A DNA stretch of 64,000 nucleotides from Lentinus brumalis (taxonomy: Eukaryota > Basidiomycota > Agaricomycetes > Polyporales > Polyporaceae): positions 1,798,001-1,862,000 of the forward strand of contig MARA01000005.1 in NCBI GenBank assembly GCA_001792895.1. The letters are read 5' to 3'. Both the position numbers and the translations under genes were made by a program. Below the pieces are notes generated by a model, which was not told the origin of the DNA, ran no database searches, and was given only the letters and a program-made list of their open reading frames with translations. Every line of letters starts with the position of its first letter. Positions within the stretch are counted from its first letter, which is position 1. Below, in pieces: positions 34,206 through 46,000 of the stretch.

Positions 34206-35997
34206 ATGGCTGCCCGTATGTCTGCCCCCGCTGCACGCCCGGTTCCTGCTCACGTCGTCGCCAGGTCTCTCGCTCAAGGACCAGCTCGCCCTCCTCGACC
34301 AGCCCGCTCCCATTGGTGCGTGTGCCCCTCCGCACGTCTGTCGCGCCTAACTCTCCCATCACCAGACCTCGACCCCGAGGATGCTCTCGCGGGCATCGAC
34401 CCCCCAGAACATCGATTCGATAGCGATCACACTGCTGCCAGAGAACACTACATTGACGTCGCGTGAGTCCTCTGCATACCCTCCCCATTCATCCCAGGAA
34501 GTGCTGACCCCCCTCGAGGCCCTCTGCCCTACGTAAACTCCATGAGAGCGTGAGCGACCCTAAGTATGACGGCATCCGCACCAGCCGCCGGCAGCTCTAC
34601 GAGGACGACGATGCAGCCAGCGAAGACGAAGGTGCAGATGACGAGTCTATGGTGAACGATGAGGAACAGGAGCTGAGCGAGGGGGGCACGGACGACGACG
34701 AAGAATTGCGGAGTCCTGTCGAAGACGACGTCTCGCAAGACGAATCCGGCTCAGCCTCCGACGACGAAACGCCACAGTCTCGCAGCCAGGCAGCACGCCG
34801 ACAGGTTAGCGAGGCTTCCGCAGGCCTCTCCCGCATCGATGGTCGCTCGGAAACACCGGCAGACCAGCCCGGCGACTCTCAGCCCGAGGGTGACATCGCT
34901 GCCAACCTTCGTATCACACACGAGGCGGATAGGAGAAAGGGCAAGGCAGTATCACGTCAGATTGTGAGTTCACCGTCCATGTTCTCGAACGTCGCGTCCT
35001 CAGTCGGGTGCACAGGGTTTGTGGGATACGCTACTCGATGCACGCATACAGCTACAAAAAGCCGTAACGGCTGCAAACCGGCTTCCTATCGTGGGTTCAT
35101 CTCCATTTGTCTCTACCCGACCCATGTTCACGCTGCGTGCAGCCCGACGAGTCGGAGAAGTATGCTTCGCATGCAGGTGCTCGCGAGGCAATAGATAGCC
35201 TGCTGGACGTTGCCGGCAGTCTCACCGAGGAGCTGTTCTCGCTGCAAGAGGTGCGTCACTTCATCTCGCTTCCGTCTTCACCGACTCACCTCTTCCTGCG
35301 TGCTCAGGATCTCTTGCGACTGAACGAATCGATAGAACCTCCGACGCGCAAACGGCGCAAGCTCGAGGCCACGTCTGATCCCATACATGAGTACGGCTCA
35401 GCACTACAAGAGCTCTCAGGATCTGCGTCTGCGCTCGAGGCGTGCTATCACCCATGGCTTGTGGACACGCTTGCGAAATGGTCGTCGAAGGTGCAAGCCG
35501 TAGCCCCGAACGTCCTGCTGCCCGACAATCGTGGATCGTTCATGAGGAACGGCAAGTCGGCGCAAGTGGGAGTGGTCGGCCTAATTGATGAGCTGCTCCG
35601 CTCTGATGGGACAAAGCTGCTTGACCGGACAAGAAAGCGGAAAGACAGGCATACGCGGATCGGTCAGGTACCGGAGGACGCGGGAGCAGAGGAGGACGAA
35701 GAGCGCCTGGACCCGGAAGTATTCGACGACGCGGACTACTACCAGCAGCTGCTGCGGGACGTGATTGCAGCGCGCGGCGGGGGCGACGGACAAGGAGAGC
35801 AGCAGTGGCAGATCCAGCAGCGCGAGCGCAAGGCGAAGCGGAAGAAGACGGTGGACACAAAAGCGAGCAAGGGGCGGAAGCTGCGGTACGAGGTGCATGC
35901 CAAGCTGCAGAACTTCATGGTGCCTGTGCCGGTCGTGGGAGGAGATTGGCACGAGGAGCAGATTGATGGCCTGTTTTCGTCACTGTTGCAGTCGTAG
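34206..35997 (+). CDS. BFR2: ribosome biogenesis protein BFR2 (AATF/Traube family)
   Basis: Nucleolar factor of the small-subunit processome needed for early 18S rRNA processing. The first exon is tiny (ATG GCT GCC C, 34206-34215); splicing gives MAARLSLKDQLALLDQPAPID, then LDPEDALAGIDPPEH, REHYIDVA joined to PSALRKLHES and YDGIRTSRRQLYED, the typical N-terminus. A long acidic Asp/Glu/Ser stretch follows (34600-34790). The AATF leucine-zipper part starts at EKYASHAGAREAIDSLLD and continues with DLLRLNESIEPPTRKRRK. The C-terminal Traube domain has LDPEVFDDADYYQQLLRDVI, KRKKTVDTKASKGRKLRYEV and HAKLQNFMVPV, ending at 35997. About five introns. The identification is strong because both signature blocks are intact. 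Confidence 0.93.
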
Positions 35998-36322
35998 AGG
36001 CAATGCAGGCAGGTGCGGTGCTGTGCGTTATGGCAGATGAGCTTGTTTCTTGAGCGCAACACATGGGTTCTTGATATGATACTCGGGGCATTGGACTGCA
36101 GCATGCTTGGGCACTTGTGCGGCAGCGAGATGGCCCGTTCGAGAGGGACAAGAGGATGATGGCAGCGAATCGGGAAGCTTAGCGGACTCTGGATCCGAGC
36201 TCATAGCTGTGCGCTCCTCGACAGCCGTGAGTAGTCGCACATTCACGCGCCGTCCCCAACACCGTCCTCCCTCTACCGCCCGCCACCCTCCCCGAGAGCA
36301 CACAGCCGGAGCAGCAGGACGC
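35998..36322. promoter_or_regulatory. intergenic, upstream of Zn2Cys6 gene
   Basis: About 325 bp between the BFR2 stop and the next plus-strand ATG; holds the BFR2 3' end and the promoter of the regulator gene. Nothing else is seen. Confidence 0.4.
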
Positions 36323-39300
36323 ATGTCGAGCCAGAGCCAGCTCGTGAAGAAGAGGCGGAACGCGACGCTCTCGTGTGCCGAGTGCAGACGGTAAGCCGTG
36401 CGATCGAGGTTTGGAGCTCCGCAAGACTTATTCACCCGCTCTCCCCTCGCGTGGCGTCCTCCAGGCTCAAACTAAGGTGCGTACTTAGCCACAGCGGGGC
36501 TCGGGGCTTGGCCTGAGATGCACACGCAAGGTGTTCCCGAGTCTTCCCCTGCGCAAGCTGCGTCAAGAAAGGCTGTGCCGCCATCTGCCCCGATGGTGCG
36601 TTCCCCCACCGCGACCCTGTGTCCGGGCACACTAACGTTAAAGGTTAACCCCGCACGCATCATTGCCCACCAACAACGCTGCAGGATCCCTCACCACCGG
36701 CAAGGGCAACAGGTAATGCTGTCAGCTCCGCCCTCCGCGGCCTGGCTAGTTGCTAATACGCCGGGTCTATCAACCATTCCAGGTTCGTCTTAGCGAACAC
36801 CGAGGTCCTCCATGACAAAATCACCATCCTCGCCAACCGAGTCCGAGCTCTGGAGGATGCGCTGCAGGATGCCTACGCACAGCTCTCAAACGAAGAACAT
36901 CCCCTGCTGTCAGAGCAGCTCCGTGCGCTGAAGAGACCGCTAGAGAGGGAGTCCCAGGAAGAGCAGGTCCAAGAGCAGGACCAGGAGCCGGTCGAGTCCA
37001 TCAACGTTGGCTCACTGTAAATCCCATCTCTCGATCCCCAACAGGTCCCGCCTCGATCCGCCTAACTCTATCTCCTATTGTCTAGATCGATCACCGAAAG
37101 TGGTCATACGAAATTCTATGGCGGGATGGCAAACGCTTGGGTACGCACCATTACCGCGAAGGTTAAGCGTGGCGCTGACTGCTGACAACACTTCCGGACT
37201 CGCAGTATCTCCTGCAGGTACGCGGCTGGCCTTGTCGTTATGTAGCCGTAGTATGGTCGCTTAGATGGTGGTATACTAGAACGAAGCAGGAAGCGACGAT
37301 GAGGAAGACAGTCCTCAGATTCAGCTACCCACGGACATCCCGTGGCTCAGTCACACCTTCCCGTTTTCAACCGCGGTTACTGAGACCGCGGCCGGGATCC
37401 GCAATTCCGTGCTGGCCTCGCTTCCCGACCATGCGAAGGCCCGCGAACTCGTCAACCTCTACTACAAGCATGCAGCATGGATGTACGTCATGTCACAGAA
37501 TCCCACACCCCATTCCACCCTGCCGTTCCACCGGACGCTTCTCGCTAAACCAATAATGTCCGTCGCAGGTACACCCCGATCCCCGAAGCCGAATTTGAGG
37601 AATGCATCTTCTCGCGCGTGTACGACCAACGCATGGACACCGACCCCTCGCCGATGGACTCGCACCGGCTCGCCGTCCTGTGCCTCGTGCTCGGGCTCGG
37701 TGCACTGCTCGATCTCGACAAGCCATCGCTCTCCGCCGAAGCGATGCGATACTACCAGCTGGGCCGGGCAGCCCTCAGCGTGGACTCCGTCCTGGAGTCG
37801 CAATCAATCCCGGCAATCCAAGCCCTGGTGCGTACATCTCCTTGCACCGGATGCACATTTATATCAGCCGGGGCAGCAGCTGCCACCTCAGGCTTCCAGC
37901 CGCTGCCGTGCGCTTCGCACCGATGTCCACGGATCGTTACTCATCGCACGTGAGTAGATCCTCATGTGCCACTACATGTTCCTCTCCTTCGTTGAGGGTC
38001 CCCGCTGGGCTCTGATGGGTCTAGCCGTCAAATTGGCCCAAAGTGTGAGTTGTTCGCCCGCCCTCTCGACCCTGCTCACTTTCTGATCGTTTTCCTCCGC
38101 TAGCTCGGTCTGCGTGAGCCTCTGATCCCCTCTATGGAGTGGTATCGCCGCTAATTCAAAAAATACGATACTATCCCAGACCGTGATAGTGGGCGGTGGA
38201 ATCTTGACTCGAAAGAAACTTTCAGGCGGCGCTCGTTGTTCTACGAACTTTATACCTACGATTCGTGGCAGGTGCGCCGGACCCCTTGCCGGACGAGACC
38301 GTCTCCTTTTAATCTCCATCTGGCTCGATTCTTAGAGTCTCACCTATGGCCGCCCACCTTCGTTTGCCACGGCGTTCATAGACTGCCAGATGGCACAGGA
38401 GCCGACCAGGAATGATCAGGGTGAACTGGAAATGAGCTGTGAGTGGCCCCTGCTCTCCCGTCTGTCTGTCTCTCGCCACGTCGATCTAACCGCTTCCGCT
38501 ATAACAACCAGTCGCCGAGTGGAAGCACCGCTTCTCATTCAAATGTCTCAGTGTCGTGCACGAGCAGGCCTTCGGCGCGAAGGTCCCGCGGTACCATGCC
38601 ATCGGCGAGCTCGACAAGAAGGTCCGCGACTTCTATGTGCCGCCGTCCCTACGCGTGCCCGGTTTCGGCGGCGCGTCAACCGACGATCCGCATGTTCAAC
38701 CGCCGATAGAACTGACGATGCAGCGGTACGTTGCGTTTGCAATCCGAGAAATATGTGCGTACCATTATATTCGCCACTGCACTCGCTCCCCAATGCTGAA
38801 GTTGCGGCTGGTCTGGCGGCGTCCAACATAGCACTGTTCTACCTACATCGCGGGTTCTTCGCAAAAGCCCTAGAAGACCACCCGGGCGACCCGCTGGGGA
38901 GCAAGTACGCGCCATCTGTTCTGGCGGCCTACAACAGCGCTTGCTCTTTTGTCGGGCTCGTCAGGAGCCTCTACTCTCAGCATCCTGGTCTGACGGAGCG
39001 CATGTGGTTCCTCTTCACTCATGTGTTCTCTTGCACGGTACGTTGCATCACATCCCCTCCAAGGTGACCTGCTGATTGTGCGACAGATTGTCCTTGGCTC
39101 CATTGCTACCAAGTGCCCCTCAATGGCGCTTGCTCCTTCTGCACTCTCCAACCTCGATTCAGCCCTGAACCTCTTCAACGACGTCTCCACCGCCGGCAAT
39201 GCGCGTGCCGCAAAAGTTCTTGTGAGCTGAACCGTCGCTTTTTAACCTAATCGAATATTGAGCCTTTCACTAGCCTGTCCTGCGAAAACTCAAAGACAGG

Positions 39301-39915
39301 GCTTTGGCCGCCAAGCAGTCTGTGAACTTAGGTTCTTCGAGCAGCATGGGCGTCCCGCGTCACTCCGAGGAGACTGCAATCAAGAAAGAAGACGAAGAAC
39401 TCGCAGCCCTCGGCGGCAAGACGAGACTCATATCGAGGAAGTCTCCAACCTTCTCTCACCCATCGTCCCCGCACAGCTCGTCACAAAATTCCACCAGTCC
39501 CATCGAGCAGACTGCACCACTGTACATGTCTCCCGAGACTCCCCCCTCGGCAGCTGAGACGGCATCTCCCTCTCTTCCAGAGGCACAGTGGAACGGCGGT
39601 GGGTACATCCCACAGGGGGATGTGTACGCGTATTCGTATCCCGCGCACGACATGGGCGAGTGGCAACAGCCCCAGCCCCAGCCACAGCCACAGCACCATG
39701 TCCAGCATCCCCACCCACACATGCCGATGCATAGTCCGATGGAAATTGGCGCAGTACCCTATGGCAATGGATACGACCACGCGCCGCCCATGGCTGGCCA
39801 CCACTCCCAGTACATGCAACCTCAATCTCCCGTTCCACCACAACTTCACCACATGCACGCGAGCGACCCGCACGCGTCATGGAATTACCTCTTCGCACAG
39901 TTTAACCAGGTATGA
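36323..39915 (+). CDS. Zn2Cys6 transcription factor with fungal-specific TF domain
   Basis: Nuclear DNA-binding regulator. Exon 1 (36323-36390) codes MSSQSQLVKKRRNATLSCAEC plus RR; a 12-nt micro-exon (36465-36476) supplies LKLR, and the next exon CTRKVFPSLPCASCVKKGC with the final Cys in AAICPDG. All six zinc Cys are present. A 28-nt exon (SLTTGKGN) and a coiled coil (HDKITILANRVRALEDALQD) follow. The middle-homology domain includes ARELVNLYYKHAAWMY, HRLAVLCLVLGLGALLDL, MRYYQLGRAALS, HYMFLSFVEGPRWALMGLAV and KLAQSLGLHRDS. Next are RRRSLFYELYTYDSWQS, LTYGRPPSFA and the LFYLHRGFFAKALEDHPGDP region. The C-terminal tail is Pro/Gln/His-rich with alternating Gln-Pro. At least ten introns. Target genes cannot be inferred from sequence. 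Confidence 0.9.
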
Positions 39916-40278
39916 GTCACGGTGGTTATATAGACATCTTCTTGCGCTGTCACGGTCGTGTCAGGCTCGGGGTTTTGCTTGCTGCATTGTGATGATCGCT
40001 CTGTTATGTTATGTATACTACTGGTCTCTTGCTGCCATGCGGTCCCTCTTGTTGGTGCTCTGTGTTTTGTATGGTCGCATATCGTACTTCGTCTTGGAGC
40101 CTTATGTACCTTGTAACTTGCTGTAGGTCTAATAAGTACTGTACCATTTCCATCTGTCCGACCAACCGGCCAGTAGCGCGCCCCCATGCGAGTGACCCGT
40201 GACAGGCCGATTTCCCGTGATCGAAACTCAACCCTCGTGGCGCCCATTTTCCTCCCTGTACATCCAAAACAGTTTGAA
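39916..40278. other. intergenic, regulator to F-box gene
   Basis: About 360 bp, T-rich in the first half (probable 3' UTR of the regulator gene). No gene or repeat is seen. Confidence 0.4.
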
Positions 40279-42129
40279 ATGACTATGCCATCTGGCGTCC
40301 GACTCCCGCTCCATATACTGCCCCCCATCTGCCTATATCTTGCCATCACAGAAATTGTCCGATTTCGCGCAGTAAGGGTACTCCCATCCATAACACACTA
40401 CGGACCTACTGACACAAACCTAGGTCTGCAGAAGTTGGAAAGCGTCCCTCGATGATGACATATACATACAGTACAGGATCGAGCTATGTCGACAAGCCAT
40501 GCAGAACGGCCCCCCAGTCCCCTCAGCGCAGCGGAGCGCCTTGCATTGCTGCGCCAGCGCAGGCAGGCGTGGCAGGCTGGTCGAAACCACCCGGACGGCC
40601 TGTATTACAGTGACACTTTTGAAGGAATACCCGGTGGCAAATTACAAGGAGGCATACTTGCCTATGTGGTATATAAGAGCCAACCCCCAAACCACATCAG
40701 CACACATGAGGAGCCGTGTTCCCTGGTGTGCGTGCGACTTCCGTCAGTCATCCGCGGAATCGTGAGGAAAGATTGGACCGTCGATGCGAATGTCGTCATA
40801 TGCGACTTCGAGCTGGATCCCGCGCAGGACCTCTTGATCCTAATCGAGACACGGTAAGTTATGCGGACTCGTTCCCTCATAGGTTGCTGACATCGTTGCT
40901 TGAGTCAGGACCTGTCAGATACATGTGCATTTGCTTTCACTCCTCGGTGTTCACCACCCTCAAGCACAAGCTCCGACACTCAATCATACGCTGCGCCAGA
41001 TGTCCGAGTGCTCCTACAGGATGCAAATTTGTGAGGATGTCCTTGGTCTACTCATCCGATATGGTGAAGCGGGGAACGAGACCGAGACCGAGTTGGTGAT
41101 TTGGAACTGGAAGAGCGGTGCCATCAAAATGGTTCGTCCAATCCACGCACTCTCATACCTTCGACCGCATGCCGATGGTGTTATAGCGGCTGCAGTGCCA
41201 TTCATCTAATTCCTTCGAATTCCTGACCTCCCGGTTTGTCGTCATCACTTGCCATCTCACTATCCGAATCGTGGAAGTCGATGCAGGTCCCCCAGATCCC
41301 GTCCCATTCTCCACTCTCCCCTACGTCTGCGCTTTTCATTATCCGAAGTTCCAGGCGCATGCAACCATCGCTGCAATGTCCCTGCATTCTACCCCCGGTC
41401 CTCACTCGCATTCAGAGCCTGCCCTCAACGTGCCTTTCATCTTCTCGCAAGTGGACAGGATCCTCCTGGTTTCATCCCCACTGTCAGTGGCTGATATGGC
41501 GCTGCATTTAATAGTTACCGCGCGCACACTCCTGTCATTCACACACGCGTCACTCTCCACTGGTACACAGCGTGATGTCCTGTGGCCAGAGTGGGGTCCC
41601 TCCACCTCGGGTTTCATGGTCACGCCTAAGTCCCATATGCCCGGTTGTGTGTACGGGACGACGCTCGTGTATGAAAACTGGGACGGCATTCAAATACTTG
41701 ACTTCAACCAGCTGGCGCGGGAAAAGCACTCTCTGTGGGCGACCGCATGTGTAGAGGGCGTATTCACTCAGGCTGAAGATGTGTCGGTCACAAATTTACC
41801 CCTCTGGCGTTTGTCGCTGCGGATACCCCGTAACAGCGAGGAGGCAAGGGCGATCATGGTGTCAGAAGATTCCCTGGTTACCGCTTCAACTGTGAGCTCT
41901 TCTATTTTGGGAGACAGCTATGTTCTGACCCTTTATATCACAGGTTGAATCTGGTTTCACGCGTTACCGGCTATTCGTGGCCCAAAAACGCGAAGACATC
42001 TTCACCGCAGCGCCTCACGTCCCTGTCGCCAACCATCTGCCAAGAGTTTCAATCCCCATGTCGCTCACTCGTGTAGGTAACTTGCGTCGGGCAGAGCTGA
42101 AGCTCCCCCAGGGGCGGGAAAAAAGGTAA
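40279..42129 (+). CDS. F-box protein, frame broken in a C run
   Basis: Substrate-recruiting type of SCF ubiquitin-ligase subunit. ATG at 40279 gives MTMPSGVRLPLHILPPICLY, and an intron (about 40372-40430) joins FRA to VCRSWKASLDDDIYIQYRIE, the usual end of a basidiomycete F-box. After QAMQNGPP the frame changes at the run of six C (40510-40515); the continuation SPLSAAERLALLRQRRQAW is in the next frame, exactly what one more C would restore. Then come SDTFEGIPGGKL, VVYKSQPP, DANVVICDFELDPAQDLLIL, LVIWNWKSGAIKM spliced to SSNSFEFLTSRFVVITCH, AGPPDPVPFSTLPYVCAFHYP, LSFTHASLSTG and GTTLVYENWDGIQILDFN, ending in a charged tail. If the indel is real, a shorter protein could start at 40486 without the F-box. 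The gene may also splice on past 42123. Confidence 0.7.
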
Positions 42130-42350
42130 TATCGCTTTGCTTGACATTATGGTGTACATGCTGAATTGTGCTGCAAAAACACACATCTTCACTTAATGAA
42201 GGGCGAAGCTGCATGGCAACAACAACACCTCAGATGCTACTATTGCAAATCCTGACCAGAGCATTGAGAATCGTACGTTTTGCGCTATTCTTTGTTCAAT
42301 GTGATTCCATGTTATATTGACGTGACAAAGAGCTCGGTGTCACCGGTTGC

Positions 42351-42752
42351 ATGCAGGTCAAGGTCAAGGTCAAGGTCGCAACTTTGAACGGTGTCTGGAT
42401 GGCAGTTCGCCAGACTATTTCTGTATGTACCCTTTTTACATTGAGGTTCTTCATGGGACTAAGTACCGCGCAGCCAGAGTCTGGGCCAGAGATCATGTGC
42501 ACTCTGAAGGGCTTTATCCACACGGACTCTCTGCTCCAAGCTGCCTTCCCTGAGCTCCAGGAGGAGGCAATTGACGAGATCAAGGATTGGATTAGGACGA
42601 CGTGGCGGATGGCCCCACGTTGGGTCAGTAGGGCCCAGGCACTGGGCATCGTCGATCAGCCCTCCATCATCCACGCTCTCGACACCCTGTTCAATGCAAT
42701 TGTCCCCCAACCAACTCGTGGCCACAGGTGCATTCACCAGGACCTCACCTAA
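42351..42752 (+). CDS. uncharacterised small protein or 3' exon
   Basis: Open frame from MQVKVKVKVATLNGVW, the first part of which is encoded by a short GGTCAA tandem repeat (42357-42376). The distal part, TDSLLQAAFPELQEEAIDEI followed by KDWIRTTWRMAPRW and ALGIVDQPSIIHALDTLF, looks like a helical folded segment. A donor at about 42125 and acceptors at about 42197 and 42311 could join this to the preceding F-box gene in frame, so it may be a 3' exon of it rather than a separate gene. No family recognised. Confidence 0.35.
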   Translation: MQVKVKVKVATLNGVWMAVRQTISVCTLFTLRFFMGLSTAQPESGPEIMCTLKGFIHTDSLLQAAFPELQEEAIDEIKDWIRTTWRMAPRWVSRAQALGIVDQPSIIHALDTLFNAIVPQPTRGHRCIHQDLT

Positions 42753-43082
42753 ACTCCAGAGTTCGCGGCTTGTCGCTGCTCTATTTCGATTTTCCCACAT
42801 GGCGGTGGAGAATGGCAATGCTTCGTGACATGATTGTGTATACTAAGTAGTACATCTATCCACAAGGGCCACGACAGACACTCGAGGAACTCCTAGATCA
42901 TGCTGGTGTAAGTATGTTTTGGTGGCGGCCCTCAGCAGGCTCATGACATACTATCAGCAGAATCGCACAATAACTTACAGATCTTACCGCAACTTTGGTC
43001 TTAGCAGCGAGCTTACAACTTATGGCCCCCGACCTTACAGATAAGTAATCGAATCGGATGAGCCTGTTCGACACAACTTCTG
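42753..43082. other. intergenic upstream of zinc transporter
   Basis: About 330 bp without a recognisable gene; should contain the promoter of the zinc transporter. Confidence 0.35.
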
Positions 43083-46000
43083 ATGGCGGGAAGCGCCGGC
43101 GGTAGGCGTGGTTCGCGTCACGATCACTCCCCCGCAATCTCGCTGTCCGAGTGCACGCCCTCCGCCTCCTCCCCGTTCTCCCTCCCCTCTCCGTCAATCC
43201 TTTCTGGTCACAGTCACAGTCTCTTCTGCTATACGACTTGCTGGCCAGCTTGGGCGACCGCGTAACGGCCTGGCACGCACATTCCTTGGACTGAATTGGA
43301 CGCGGTTCTCTTACTCGGCCAACCCGCTAACGGCGAGATCATGGATACTGTGGATTCACGTACGCGAGGGAAGATATCTCTCCATTCCTCGGGCTCGCCA
43401 AATTCCTCGTAAGTACTCGCGCGTCCGTTCGCGGACTCCATGTACGTACTGACCTCTGTGATGCAGCTCTGTTCTCTCTCGACGCCTCCTCGCGGATATC
43501 CTGCTCGTGCTTGCTCTCAATGTTGGGAAGGACTACCTCCTTGCTGAAGTTGGGGTGTTCTGGGTACTCGTCCGGGTGCTTGCGTGCGGAGCGTTGGCAG
43601 TGATGGTCTGGCTTGTGACGTCGGGGCAGTTGCAGACGAAGCGATTTACTGAGGTGCGTCCGTCGATTGCGTTCCGCGTCCAGCGATCTGAGCGACACGA
43701 CAGTGGTCGGTGGTAGGCATGTCGTCTTTGCTACTCTTCCTGCGGCACGCAGGACTGCTCACGGCACTCTACCGACTCCCTTCCACTCGGTATGTTTCCT
43801 ACCTTCCAAGTAGGTGCACGTCCGACTTACGGCGCACATAGTGTCATCCTGTTCACCCACTTCTCTCCCATCTGGTTCAAGTCATTGACCGGACTCACCT
43901 CTGTGAGTGCATGTGCAACGGCATCGACCATGGCGATCGGCAGACCCTGACGTGCATGCAGGTCAGGCGAGCGTCATGCATCCTTCTCTCCTTGATCTTG
44001 TCGTTCCTTTGGGATGCCCGCTTCCAACCGTCCAATTTCCGGGACTGCCTGCCTGCATATGGCGCGCTCGTGGTCGAAGCTGTGTGTTCTACGGCGTTGG
44101 AGCATACGGCCAGCGTCCTATCACCTTCCCTGGGCCCGACCATGTACGAGGCCCTGAGTATATTGGGGGCATGTGTGTTCAGTCTGCCACTCTACACGCT
44201 GAGACATATTTTGGTGCGTCATCCATGTACCCAACCAATCCGGACGATGTTTGACTTTTGATTTAAGCTATCTGACCATAGCCACCCGATTCCAAGTCTG
44301 ACTGCACTCGCGGTTTTGCCATACTTGGCATACGTAGTGCTCTACCTAGTGCCTCGGTCCTCTGTTAGCACCAGCATCGCCGTTACTTCTCCTCGATATA
44401 TCACCTCCTCGTACGTCACGACGTACGTCGCCGCCGTTCTCTTCGGGTTCCTGGGTTTCGGCCACTTGCCGCGGTTCGCAGACTTCGTCGTCCCCGCTAT
44501 GTTGCTTTATGGTGAGCTGCATGCATTGTCTGTGTAGACAATAGTCTTCTGACCATGACGCAGGGATGTACCCGACCGCAACCCAGTCTTCTCATGGTGC
44601 CACCTCCTATTACGCGACTACCAGCCGTCTGGCGCGGGCGTACCTCAAGGACATCCTCTCAAATCCCGAATCTCGCAAAATATTCTACTTCCTTATGTTA
44701 AACATGGCCTATATGATGGTTCAGATGCTATACGGTGTCTGGACAAATAGTTTAGGGTTAATCTCTGACGGTACGTCGATAAACATTTTTCCTGACCTCG
44801 CGACTGAGCAATCCCCAGCCATCCATATGGCCTTCGACTGCATGGCCATTGCTGTTGGTCTCATTGCTTCTGTGATGGCACGATGGCCTCCAAATGAGCG
44901 CTTCACGTACGGGTGCGTATCGTCTTCGAGGAGCACATTCACGCTTTTGGCTCATCCGTGCATACAGTTACGGCCGAATTGAGACGCTTTCCGGCTTCGC
45001 GAATGGGATATTCCTCATCCTTATATCAGTATTTATCATCTTCGAGGCCATCCAACGGCTGTGCGTTCGAGCATTCTTTCGAACTCGTATCATGCTGTCT
45101 GACGTGTCTCCCGCAGACTGGATCCACCAGAGATGAACACAAGTCAACTACTTCTCGTCAGTAGCTTGGGTTTGGGAGTCAATCTGTTCGGCATGTTCGC
45201 AATGGGCGGACATCACCATGTGAGTGCCTCATCTATCATGCGTATATGCACCTCTAAACGACACGTCCAGGGCGGTCATTCTCACTCCCACTCACATGGA
45301 CATGACCACAGTCATGCACCCTCTGCACCTCCCGCCCCCATGTCCCCTGTCGAAGGCCATAGTCACAGTCACAGCCATGACCACGACCACGACCACGGTC
45401 ACTCCCACAGCCATGATCACTCGCACTCACAATCCACCAACGGTGATCGCGATGAAGGCCATGCGCATTCTCATACTCATTCCAGCCCCGTCTCGCTGCC
45501 CCCGAGTACTCGAGGCCATTCTCACTCCCACTCCATCTCACACCCCCCTTCCGACCCTCACTCTCATTCTCATAGCGCGCATGAACCCCTCCAATCTCAC
45601 TCCCACACACCAGATCACCCCAAGGATACCCATAGTCATACCCACACATCATCTGTACCTACCCGTCCCGGTCTACACTCCCGCCACCAGTCCCTCGAAA
45701 TCAAAGTCGATGCGCCATCCCACCTTCCCGTCCATCCTGCACACGCGCGCCTGCAAGCGGAGAACTCGCTGCCCATCTCCCCCATCACGCCGAACTATAA
45801 GTTTGGCCATGACGATCACTTCGAAACGCACCACTCGTCCGGGCATGCGCCAAATCTCCACAACCATAATCATGTACACGACCACCACGAAGGGCACAGT
45901 GACAACATGAGAGGAGTCTTCCTCCACGTAATGGCAGTACGTCTCCAAGTGCGCTGCTCACTTTACGCTTTGGCTCATGCATGCAACAGGACACTCTCGG

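Noticed and set aside
42357..42376. GGTCAA short tandem repeat as a regulatory element
   Set aside because: It is read in frame as Val-Lys repeats of a possible exon and is too short to interpret.
45254..45910. Frames overlapping the His-rich part of the zinc transporter on both strands
   Set aside because: They mirror the CAC/CAT repeat codons; the His-rich frame matches CDF transporters and is the real one.
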